Part shown: one piece after another, positions 1-9,448 of the stretch
How the letters are laid out: the number at the start of each line of letters is the position of its first letter
Position numbering within the stretch: position 1 is the stretch's first letter
Source: Trachythela sp. YZ-2020
Taxonomy: Eukaryota; Cnidaria; Anthozoa; Malacalcyonacea; Clavulariidae
Length of the DNA stretch: 64,000 nucleotides
Assembly (NCBI GenBank): GCA_016169945.1
Contig: JADLSH010000282.1
Coordinates: 1,302,001 to 1,366,000, forward strand
Direction: 5' to 3'
Notes under the pieces: model-generated
The model's input: only the letters and a program-made list of their open reading frames with translations
Databases searched by the model: none
Told to the model about the DNA's origin: nothing
Position numbers and translations under genes: made by a program

Positions 1-19
1 TCGGTTGTAATTAGTATTT

Positions 20-1240
20 ATGGCTGGGACTATAAACTGGAAGGACAATACTGAGCTTCAGAACGACTTGAAAAGTTATGTTAGTCAAAATTTACGACGA
101 TCTGAAGTGCTTGATTTTGTGAAGCGTGATTATTCCCAATATTCATGGAGTCTTGCTACTCTTGATAGACGTCTTCGTTACTTTGATATTCACTATATCA
201 ATTATGATACTCCACTTGATGTGGTAGCAGATGCTGTAAAAAAGGAATTGGATGGCCCGGGTAAACTTCTGGGCTATAGAGCAATGAACCAAAAGCTGCG
301 AACAGAACACAAGATACAAGTACCAAGACATCTAGTCCATAATATGATGGCAGACTTGGACCCAGCAGGTCTAGAGGCAAGAAATCTTCATAAGAAGAGA
401 AAGAAGCCAAAGGGACATTTTACTTCAGAAGGTCCATTGTGGGTAGTGTCGTTAGATGGCCATGATAAGCTATGCGGCTACCAAAACTGGACATTTCCTC
501 TTGGCATATATGGATGTATTGACACTTTTTATCGAAAAATTTTATTCTTATTTTTGTGCACTTCCAACTCAAATCCTTTTGTAATAGGCAAGATGTACCT
601 TCAACATCTGTTTGAAACAAAGGCTCTTCCAAGGTATCTCAGAATTGATAGAGGAACTGAAACTGGTAAGATGGCTACAATTCAAACATACCTCGTAAAC
701 AAATTTGGAATTATGGATGACCCCACAGATTCGGTTATATATGGTCCATCAACAAGCAATAAGATAGAGCGGTGGTGGCGTGATTTACATGAAAGGTTAG
801 AAAAATACTTTAAACAACAATTAACAACTTTATTACAAAGACGAGAGTACAATCCATACTCTGCACATGATCGACAATTGCTTGCTTATGTGTATGTACC
901 TATTGTGCAAAGGGAGTGTACTATTTTTGTGAACTATTGGAATTCACATAGAATCCGTGCTCAAGATAAGTTGGAAATTCCCACTGGCATACCCAATCAC
1001 ATGTTTGCTTTCCCAGAGAATTATGGAGCCACTAATGAAGGCATTGTTTTGACAGAGGATGACATTCAGGATGTTGCTGAAGTTTCAGGGGTGATGGATG
1101 AAGAACATATAGTTCATTTCATTGATCCACATAGAAGGCAACAATGTGTTGAACTGATCCCAAATCCTGAAAAAATTGAAGCCAAGAATACAATTGAAGC
1201 TTATCGATTTCTAAAGCACAACATTCCTGACCCTCCATGA
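20..1240 (+). CDS. DDE integrase-like transposase (rve-type core), intact
   Basis: Single uninterrupted 406-residue ORF. The N-terminal ~60 residues look like a helix-turn-helix region (LRRSEVLDFV, then LATLDRRLRYF). A retroviral-integrase-type catalytic core follows: D146 in WVVSLDGHDK, D210 in LRIDRGTE and E250 in STSNKIERWW are candidates for the DDE triad, and GCIDTFYRKILF is typical of the central strand. I recognise this core from multicopy 'integrase core domain' proteins of cnidarian and fish genomes; they lack gag or reverse transcriptase, so this is DNA-transposon rather than retroviral type. Assignment to a named superfamily (IS3EU-like is possible) is a guess. The only ATG near the window edge is used; the element's left end lies outside the window. 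It converges with the alpha-kinase gene, and no intron is evident. Inferred role: DNA strand transfer in the nucleus. Confidence 0.85.
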   Translation: MAGTINWKDNTELQNDLKSYVSQNLRRSEVLDFVKRDYSQYSWSLATLDRRLRYFDIHYINYDTPLDVVADAVKKELDGPGKLLGYRAMNQKLRTEHKIQVPRHLVHNMMADLDPAGLEARNLHKKRKKPKGHFTSEGPLWVVSLDGHDKLCGYQNWTFPLGIYGCIDTFYRKILFLFLCTSNSNPFVIGKMYLQHLFETKALPRYLRIDRGTETGKMATIQTYLVNKFGIMDDPTDSVIYGPSTSNKIERWWRDLHERLEKYFKQQLTTLLQRREYNPYSAHDRQLLAYVYVPIVQRECTIFVNYWNSHRIRAQDKLEIPTGIPNHMFAFPENYGATNEGIVLTEDDIQDVAEVSGVMDEEHIVHFIDPHRRQQCVELIPNPEKIEAKNTIEAYRFLKHNIPDPP

Positions 1241-2212
1241 ACATGAAGTTACTATAACATTGAAGTTATTGGCAAGAATTACTGGTAATTGGTAAAACTC
1301 TCTTGATGAAGTGCCTGTGCTTGAAATAATCATTGGTACAGTCTACATCTATAATCAAATATTTATTTGAGGCAATAGACTGTAATTAAGCAATCTAATA
1401 AATGGCCCAAATTTAAGATGCCATGGTCAAACCAGAATTTTTAATAGACGCCCCTCTCTCCATGAGGCATTTATTAGATTTTTAAAACACTTGTTAACCC
1501 ATGAACTGACACTACCCTACCACTGACAAGTACAATTGTCTGGCATTAGACAGAATAAAATACAGCACTAAAATAGGGCGCATCTGAGCGCATTGCCAGT
1601 TAATTAATGGGTTAACAAGAGACACCGGTAGATAGTTTTAGATAATGTGCCCAGAATGAGATATGCCCTACTTTAGTGTTTTACTCTATCTAACACCAGA
1701 CAATTTTACTTCTCAGTGGTAGGGTACTGCCAGATAATGGGTTAATTAAAAAATGTAAAACTGTCATACTGTATGTAAGAATTAATACCCCTCCTTAAAA
1801 TATAGAATTTAATATATGCCCAGGTCATTTATTAGATCATTTATAGTAACTAATGAAATAAGACCTAGATCTTGTTGATATTGCTGCCTAGGCCAAAGAA
1901 AAAAGTATGTGGGTTTCCCAAGAAAATGTAGTTGTCTGAAGAAGGAAATTTGAAACAATCTGACAGGAAATTTATCTGCCCTGTGGAAACACAAACTAAA
2001 AACATGCCAGTTGATCCATCAACATTAAAAATAGTTTAGAAAAAAATATTAAACTGACCTACCCACTTACTGTAGGTTTTTCAAGAAATAGGAAGCCTAC
2101 ATATCACTAGTTATATAAACAATGCTGTCAATGCAAAGTAACAAAAGAGTAAAAAATGTCCAAAGGCAACACAACTATTTAAATTAAATATATTGCCAAA
2201 AACGGTTCAAAG
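1241..2212. repeat. Intergenic gap between convergent genes, with a TTAA dimer MITE
   Basis: No gene is visible. At 1494-1615 lies a 122-bp MITE bounded by TTAA plus CCCAT...TGGGTTAA. A 28-bp spacer (1616-1643) and a second diverged unit ending in TTAA at 1745 follow. The same two-unit arrangement with a related spacer recurs near 14.8 and 35.0 kb. The remainder is AT-rich and unremarkable. Confidence 0.7.
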
Positions 2213-3596
2213 TCATTCTAGTGTTTGAATCCCCATCATCTTGCAAAACTTGTTGCACATATGTTTATCTGCAAAATGTTCAATGCTAATAATTGAGAGG
2301 TTGCCAGCACAAAAATATACCTCAAGTGATGTGTCACCCTTTTTCCATAAGATCTTTAGTCACAATTTCTGGGTCATACAGTTTATACCCTGACCCTTGG
2401 ATATCTAAGACCATCAACTTCTTCTCAGAATATATATAGCTGAAATGAGCTAGGCACTGGGCTTTCTCAAAGATTTCATCACACTCTTTGTCATCAGACT
2501 CAATAATGTCCCCATCATTGTTAATGTACTTAGCGAATTCACCTGGTACATATTCTTCAACAGTAACTTGGCATTCATCCCACTGTGAATAAAACACTTT
2601 TCCATATTGGAAAGTCTCTCCAAATTCCTGTGGCACTTTGGCAGAAAAACGTGCTGTTAAATTTCGTGCAACAGCATGCATTTGTACCTGTTTTCTTGTG
2701 TGGTTCTCCACAGTCATTTGTAGTTGTTCCTGTATGGTGATAACGGCTTCATCTCTGTATTTCTTTATCACCCACTCGCCTGCCAGGCTAGATGATTTAT
2801 CTGCGCATTTGGCCCGGAATGCATCTCGAAAGTTGCCACTATCAAACTTGGTTTCTTCTATTTTAACTGACAAGGAAGAAGTTTTTATCCACTCACATTT
2901 CTCGACATCAAACATTTCCAAACGAATGGTTGTTAGCTGTGGAGGTCGTACAAGTTTCCCTGCCCGAAGTAGATCCCCTATGGATACAGATTTTGGATAA
3001 ACTGTTTTGGGTGCTGCAGGAACAGCAGGATGGTGGTTATCGATTTCTACAATCTTTGATGGGGAAATTGGCGTGGACTTTGTCTCTTTAACTCTAGGCT
3101 TTTGGGACGTATTATGCTCGGTAGGTGGTAGAAAACGAATAAAGTACACCTTTTTCCCCTTGATTTGCTCCATTTTGGTACATGAAGGTCCTCTGTCCGA
3201 GGCTAGAATATCACACGACCCTGTTGGTGCGTCATAGAAGTGTTCACAAGCTTCTTTAATATTCTCTATTGACAACTCTTCATATTCTGCGAATGGAACA
3301 AAATCTCTTGTATCTAATGGTTCATACTTTTTCAATCTTCCACTTGGAGCAGTCGACATCCTTTGTACCAATATATCATTTGGCACTTTGCCTAGTGCTC
3401 TTTTTTCGGAAGCAGGATTTTGATCTTGGCCGCTTCGCTTTAATCCAACTCTTTTTTCAAATTCCTCCCAACTTTCTTTCCCTTTTCTTCGTTTCATTTC
3501 AAAAGGTATTCCTAGTGATCTCCACTGATTTATATATTTCGAAAACTGCAAGTATTTACTATAATAAACTTTATATAAAACTTCGACAAGAATCAA
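2213..3596 (-). CDS. Alpha-kinase domain protein, one frameshift before the zinc-binding tail
   Basis: Intronless gene on the minus strand. The open part (2334-3596, 420 residues) has a charged, low-complexity N-terminal half and, from about residue 225, an alpha-kinase (MHCK/EF2K-type) domain: WVIKKY with candidate ATP-contacting lysine K278 or K279, HTRKQVQMHAVARN, VEEYVPGEFAKYINN, CLAHFSYIYS and LMVLDIQGSGYKLYDPE, with D398 as likely catalytic Asp. The ORF stops at 2334, but the next frame to 2213 encodes FCAGNLS...HMCNKFCKMMG, the conserved C-terminal zinc module. One extra G in the GGG run near 2338 would explain the break, so this is either a recent pseudogene or a sequence error. The ATG at 3497 (MKRRKGKE, residue 34) is an alternative start. 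Family role: Ser/Thr phosphorylation. It converges with the integrase gene, so it may be cargo of the same element (inference). Confidence 0.85.
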
Positions 3597-3660
3597 ACAT
3601 GGCGGAACTTATGGAAATTGATGGCGGGAACTAAAATTAGAACCCAGTCTTTTTGGAGTG

Positions 3661-3722
3661 GATTGATAACGCTGGGCCGTTCGAATTGTTTTTTTCTTTC
3701 GAACGGCCCAGCGTTATCAATC
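3661..3722. repeat. Perfect 25-bp inverted repeat with 12-nt loop
   Basis: Arms at 3661-3685 and 3698-3722 (starting GATTGATAACGCTGGG and its exact reverse complement) flank a T-rich 12-nt loop. The repeat lies 65 bp upstream of the longest possible alpha-kinase start. A degenerate relative (TGATAACGATGGGCC) occurs near 3984. It could be two abutting transposon termini, a cruciform or a regulatory hairpin. Confidence 0.85.
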
Positions 3723-4369
3723 AAATTTTAATTTATATTTTTTTAAACTGTTGCGTTTTAAATATTTTTTTTAAATTTAATATAAGAATAATTTGTTTTA
3801 CTGCTTGTAATTATTATTATTATACATTTGTAAATAACTTTTGCTTGTAAAACAAGGTTTCAAATGAAAATTGTTTTAGAATCAATTCCAATTTGTCACA
3901 CATATTGAAGTTACTTCCATTTTATAAACATAATTATCATTAAAATAGAATGAAATATGTAAAATATTGCTGAAAATATCACTGATAACGATGGGCCACC
4001 ATATACGAGCATGATTTGTACGTTTCTCGTTCGTATTGCATTTGCATTTATCTTATCATTCCCTTAATGAGTTATTGATCTGGTTAAAACACAAGTACGT
4101 AACTCAAAATGCGCAAGTATTTTAAGATGCACACAAGAAAATTGCACGCGTTTTGTCGGGTGACTTGGGTGACCGAGGAAGTGCAATTAAGTTTATGACA
4201 TCTCCAAAAGGCCAGGGCGACGACGAAGAAAACAGGCAGGGGCATATTAAACCTTGGCTCTGCCAGCCGTAGCAATGGGAATATTTGTCCCTAGTGGAGT
4301 CATGCTATTGTTGCTTTATTGTGTTTACTCCCTTTGCAAAATGGCTCCCGCAATTACGAAATTGCCTAT
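3723..4369. other. AT-rich stretch, no gene seen
   Basis: Contains no ORF with recognisable similarity. Apart from the degenerate copy of the hairpin arm near 3984, it shows only AT-rich simple sequence. Confidence 0.5.
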
Positions 4370-4620
4370 TGTTGAATATTACTCCTTCATGGGCAACTGT
4401 GGCATCACTATGAGCAGATACATGTACGCTTAGCGTACCTATTTTTGTATCTGCGTATCAGATATAATGCTATCGTGTTGTTAATGTTAGTGTAACTATT
4501 AGCCATTCAGCGACGAGCTTATATAAAATAGGCAACGTTAGCCAATCAGCAATTGGCTTACAACCAACAATGACGTAATGTTCACGAGAATTACACTTCA
4601 TTCATTTTGCCTGTTCGCAC
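4370..4620 (+). repeat. Dispersed ~250-bp repeat 'P', copy 1
   Basis: Shares long blocks with 18283-18540 and 62487-62660, and its first part with 25497-25575. All of the longer copies end near CTGTTCGCA and carry CAGCGACGAGCTT; three of the four carry the short palindrome GTACGCTTAGCGTAC. Not obviously coding. Could be a MITE, a SINE-like repeat or an element terminus; no target duplication was resolved. Confidence 0.7.
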
Positions 4621-4771
4621 GCTAGGATGGCTGCGAAAAGTATCTTGATTTTTACTTGAAAAGTTGCCCCGTTTTTCTCGTCGTTTTACTTGAGAAATTA
4701 TCCTGCTTTGTTGCCGTCTAACATGGACACTTATCCTCATTTGGTAAGTAGTTAAACATGAATTCTGAAAG

Positions 4772-4820
4772 TTTAAAGTGGAAGTCAAGTCCGTTCTGCG
4801 CATCTGTTCTGCACATAATA
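4772..4820 (+). repeat. TTAA-flanked transposon-like end, partner at 16.6 kb
   Basis: TTAA followed by AGTGGAAGTCAAGTCCG and about 30 further bases that reappear, reverse-complemented and also abutting TTAA, at 16612-16657. It lies just upstream of the CR1 ORF1 start. Confidence 0.6.
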
Positions 4821-4830
4821 CTAGCTCGTC

Positions 4831-6456
4831 ATGGCGGAAGGTCACACTTTGGAAAGCTCTGCGATTATCGAAGATTACTTTGCCTATCCGCAAAGTAACA
4901 ATAATGAGGAAGAGCATCTAACATCTAAGGCAATTAATCTTACTTACACAGGCAAAGAATTTGCCTGGGAGGGATCTTTGGACGAATTAAAAGCCTTTGT
5001 GAAATACGACTTACAACTTCAAGGAAAATGGACGTCGCCGGGTGGCGAAGTAAAGCTATTTACTAGCTGCAATTACAACTTAAAATGGCATGGCAGAAAT
5101 AAGAAAAAACTGTCGATTGTTTGTGATGATCACAACCAAAGTCTCGTCGAGAAACTAGAGAAGTTAGCTACGATGATTACCGACAAGCTCAATACAAACA
5201 GCGAGCTTCGACAGGAAGGAAATATGGCGGGCGAAAGCAAAAAGTCTCATAGCCTTTTGGCATGTAATGCTGATACCTACTCACAGCAGACAAACAACGT
5301 AAGTGAATACGAAGTAGAGAAAACCTCTACTGAATTATGTTATAATCCGAACAATTCCAGTAGTTGTTATTGCGGGGACTTTGCGTTACAAATCAAGCGT
5401 ATCGAAGATGAAATGAAGCTATTACAAAATCGAATGGACGCTCATGAGATTGATGATTGCACCGTGCCTTGCAACAGTGATCTGTCGCTACGAAGGGAAA
5501 ATGTTCGTTTACAAAGTGACTTAGAATCGGCTAAATCCACAATAAAACAACTTAAAACGAAAGTAGGTGAATTGCAAAGTGAAAAGTCTAGCCTCACCAC
5601 GGTAATTAGATTATTACAAGAAGATAATTTACAGCATACTAATCACAGTGACAGGAATAATAATGCAAATGTTCAGCAAAAGAACGCTTGGGCTACAGTT
5701 AAGAAAAGGAGAAAGAGATCTACGTATGTTACCAAAGAAAGATTGCCCACTGCATCAACGAATGCTGTTACAGAGGAAACTGCATCAACGAATGCTGTTA
5801 CAGAGGAAAACATATTTCAATCACTTGCGGATGCAATGCCAGAAGAGCTGAATGTAAGTGGCCATTCTAATGGCCAATGGGAAACCCAGGAAAGTAGCAG
5901 TAATATGCAAGACGAACAAAATAGAACCCATAACAGTGAAACAACTAAGCCTACAAAAGTCATAATAGCGGGTGATTCAATGATTAAACACTTAAATGGA
6001 TATAGAATGTCTGCAAAAAATACGAGGGTTCAAGTTTCAACATTTCCTGGATGCACTATATTAGATATGGCAGACCACATCAAACACATACAAAGAAAAA
6101 GACCTGACAAACTTATTCTGCATGTTGGCACTAATAGCCTTAAGAGTAGGGAAACCTCTACTAAACATGCCGAAGAAATAATCTCGTTAGCAGAGTCAGT
6201 CAAGAATACTTTACCTGAGACAGAGTTAATAATATCTGGCCTAATTACTCGGGTAGATAATGGTGATCTTGCAAGTAAAGTGAATCACGTTAACAAAGTT
6301 TTAAAAGAAATGTGTATCGAACGCCACTGGAAATTCATTGGACATCCTAACATTACATCAAATCATCTTAATCGAAGCGGGATTCATCTCAACAAAATGG
6401 GGACAACAATGCTATCTCGCAATTTTAACAAGTATATTCATAATAAGAAAGACTAG
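4831..6456 (+). CDS. CR1-type ORF1: coiled coil and SGNH/GDSL esterase domain
   Basis: Intact 541-residue ORF starting MAEGHTLESS. The N-terminal ~110 residues carry a small conserved-looking block (SPGGEVKLFTS...LKWHGRNKKKL). A heptad-rich coiled coil covers roughly residues 220-270. A 24-bp direct repeat encodes tandem TASTNAVTEE units near residue 310. The C-terminal ~165 residues are an SGNH hydrolase fold: AGDSMIKH (catalytic Ser, 5971-5979), a Gly block, HVGTNSL (Asn) and SGIHLN (His). The Asp usually three residues before the His is Ser/Arg here, so catalysis is uncertain. In CR1 elements ORF1 is thought to bind RNA and membranes or chaperone the RNP. It precedes ORF2 by 129 bp. Confidence 0.85.
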   Translation: MAEGHTLESSAIIEDYFAYPQSNNNEEEHLTSKAINLTYTGKEFAWEGSLDELKAFVKYDLQLQGKWTSPGGEVKLFTSCNYNLKWHGRNKKKLSIVCDDHNQSLVEKLEKLATMITDKLNTNSELRQEGNMAGESKKSHSLLACNADTYSQQTNNVSEYEVEKTSTELCYNPNNSSSCYCGDFALQIKRIEDEMKLLQNRMDAHEIDDCTVPCNSDLSLRRENVRLQSDLESAKSTIKQLKTKVGELQSEKSSLTTVIRLLQEDNLQHTNHSDRNNNANVQQKNAWATVKKRRKRSTYVTKERLPTASTNAVTEETASTNAVTEENIFQSLADAMPEELNVSGHSNGQWETQESSSNMQDEQNRTHNSETTKPTKVIIAGDSMIKHLNGYRMSAKNTRVQVSTFPGCTILDMADHIKHIQRKRPDKLILHVGTNSLKSRETSTKHAEEIISLAESVKNTLPETELIISGLITRVDNGDLASKVNHVNKVLKEMCIERHWKFIGHPNITSNHLNRSGIHLNKMGTTMLSRNFNKYIHNKKD

Positions 6457-7286
6457 GAAATTGCCGTTTGGGAGTCAAACAATGTTGAGTTACGACAAAC
6501 AGATGGTGATGATCAAATAGTAGAAGGATTTGGTGAGTTAAACGCCACTAACTTTAATATATCCACAACGCCTTTCCTTCGAGGAATGGTAATGGCATGC
6601 TTAAACATTAACAGTCTTATAGCGCATATAGATGAATTACGTATATTTATTTGTAGTAATAAAATTGATATATTATGTATCAATGAAACTAAGCTTGACT
6701 TCACAATTAGTGACCAGGAGGTTTGTTTACCAGGATTTGAAATAATTAGGAGAGATCGAAAAGTTAATGGCCGTAATGGCGGTGGAGTTTGTCTTTATGT
6801 TCGTTCAAACATAAATTATAAAAAACGTTATGATTTGCAGTCAGAAATCCTAGAAAATCTGATCGTAGAGATTACAAAACCACGATCAAAATCTATTTTG
6901 GTACGCACTTGGTACAGACCTCCTGATTCTCCAGTAAGTCACTTTGCCGAGTTCGAAACAATTATTGGGGCACTTGACGCCGAAAATTTAGAATATTTTC
7001 TTCTTGGAGACATAAATGTTGATTTCACACCGACGTCTAACTCCCCATGTAAAAACACATTAATTGAACTATTTGATATTTATGGCTTGCATCAGTTGAT
7101 TGAAGAACCAACTCGAATTACCGAGAAATCTACCACTATGATTGACCTCTGCCTAACAAATTCATTATCAACAACTGTTGATTCTGGTGTAATTCATCTT
7201 TCAATTAGTGACCACTCGATGGTCTATATTATACGCAAAGCACATTATGTACAGACAGGGACAAGAAACATAGAGACTAGATTTAA

Positions 7287-7970
7287 GGTGGTCGTATCCC
7301 TTTTAACCTTTTTTTTTCAATTTTAAAGATAATAAAGTGAAAATATCATTTTCTGAAAGGGTAAGGTGAAGTAAAATGACCTATGCAAAATTTTTTTCAC
7401 AAAGTCACTAATTACACTAATTATCCAATATGGCGGCCGCTAATTAGGCCATAATTGCCTAGCGGCGCAAACATCATATCTCATGAACCAATTACCCAAA
7501 TCTAATGAACGATATATTTTTGAAAAGCTTAGAACCTGATCTAGTGCCTGACACTCTTTATTTTTTTTGGAATTGTTGCATTATTTGTACTTTTATTGAG
7601 ATATTTATGATGCAATTTGTGAATAATTCATCAATAATGAAAAATATTGAAATTTGAAGAGTGTCAGGCACTAGACAATGGTACAGGCTATAAATGTGCA
7701 AAATATGAAGCTTCTATAATAAAAACCTAGAAAATTACAATGTCACAGGTATTGCTGACTCCTGTCAAATTACAAATCGGAGAAAATCCAGTGCGAAAGT
7801 TTCAGTTTGGTAAATGTACCTTACAGAAGGCTTCAGAATGCTCCTGCTTCATACATTACTTTTGTAATTACAAAAGTAATTACAAATTCTAAATCTACAA
7901 TATTTAAAATACCCAAAATGACACAAAATTTTTTTTTGAAAAAATGACCAGAGAAAGGGATACGACCACC
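7287..7970. mobile_element. 684-bp TTAA-type DNA transposon (MITE) inside CR1 ORF2
   Basis: Perfect terminal inverted repeats GGTGGTCGTATCCCTTT at both ends, flanked by TTAA at 7283-7286 and 7971-7974. No coding sequence is seen inside. TTAA duplication is typical of piggyBac and Kolobok superfamilies; the family cannot be chosen from this sequence. Confidence 0.9.
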
Positions 7971-9448
7971 TTAATAGAGATCGTTTTCTAAGCGAACTGG
8001 GACAACAACCTTGGGAAAATGTTTATCACTATGAAGACCCAAATGTAATGTGGGCAACATGGAAAGATTTATTAATGAATGTAATTGACAGGCGTGCACC
8101 ACTTAGGACCAGGCGAGTCAGCAGCAAGCGATCCCCCTGGGTTACCAATGAATTAAGACATTTAATTTTTAATCGTGATTTCTTAAAAAAGAGAGCTATC
8201 TCTTCTAAAGATTCACAAGAATGGTCTCAATATAGACATGCAAGAAATCAGGTCAACAATGAAATCAAAAAAGGAAAGCGACTTTACTTTACCAAAAATC
8301 TTGATAAACATAAAGGAGATATGAAAAAAACATGGAAGTTAATTAATGAATTAAGTTCGCGAAACTGTACGAAAATTAAAAGAATTTCGGAAATTAAAAT
8401 AGGCGAGCAAGTAGTAACTTCACCTGTCGAAATGGCTGAAACGTTTAATAGCTATTTCTCAAAGGTTGGGGTTGATCTTGCAGCTGAAATACCTGCTTCT
8501 GAGTATAACCCAGAGGTATATCTCACACCTACAGATAAAACGTTCAACCTGCAAACTCCTATGATTGATAGAGTCCACATATTGTTGAAAACGATTGATG
8601 AAAAGAAATCTATTGGTCTTGATAAAATACCAAATAAATTGTTAAAAATGGCGGCAGATGTGATTGCACCTTCTTTAACAGAGATATTTGCTAAATCTAT
8701 TCATACTGGAATATTTCCAGATGAATGGAAGGAAGCAAGGGTGTCGCCTGTGTATAAGAACGGTGCAAAGCATGAGCCGAGTAATTATAGGCCTATATCT
8801 GTGATTCCAACGGTCTCAAAGATAGAAAATTATTTTTGACCAACTTAATAAATATTTTAACGACAACAATCTGTTGACTTCCTGTCAATCTGGATTTCGG
8901 TCATTGCATAGTACAGTAACAGCGTTGCTGGAGGTTACAAATAGCTGGTCTGTTAATATAGATAATGGTCTAATTAATGGGGTTGTTTTCATTGATCTGA
9001 AAAAGGCCTTTGATACTATTGACCATCAGATAATTTTACAGAAATTAGAAAATTATGGAATCGACCATAATAGTTTAAAATGGTTCGAATCATATCTTAC
9101 TGGTAGAACACAAAAATGCAAAGTCAACGATCGGCTATCAGGTTCGACGTCAGTAACGTGTGGTATCCCACAAGGGAGTAATTTGGGTCCGTTGCTGTTC
9201 CTTATCTATATTAATGACCTGCCAAACTGCCTCCACCACGTCACTCCTAGAATGTTTGCAGACGATACGAATGTAAGCTTTGCAGCTGATTCTCTGGAAG
9301 AGCTCCAAAGTGTCATTAACTCTGAATTACAACGTCTTAAAAGCTGGCTGATTACAAATAAGCTCAGTTTAAATATTGCAAAAACGGAGTTTATGACCAT
9401 TGGATCTCGACAAAGAACCAATGCTACTCAGGGTAGTATAACCATTAA

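Noticed and set aside
20..1240. Retroviral or LTR-retrotransposon integrase
   Set aside because: No gag, protease, RT or LTR nearby, and the core motifs fit DNA-transposon-type integrases better.
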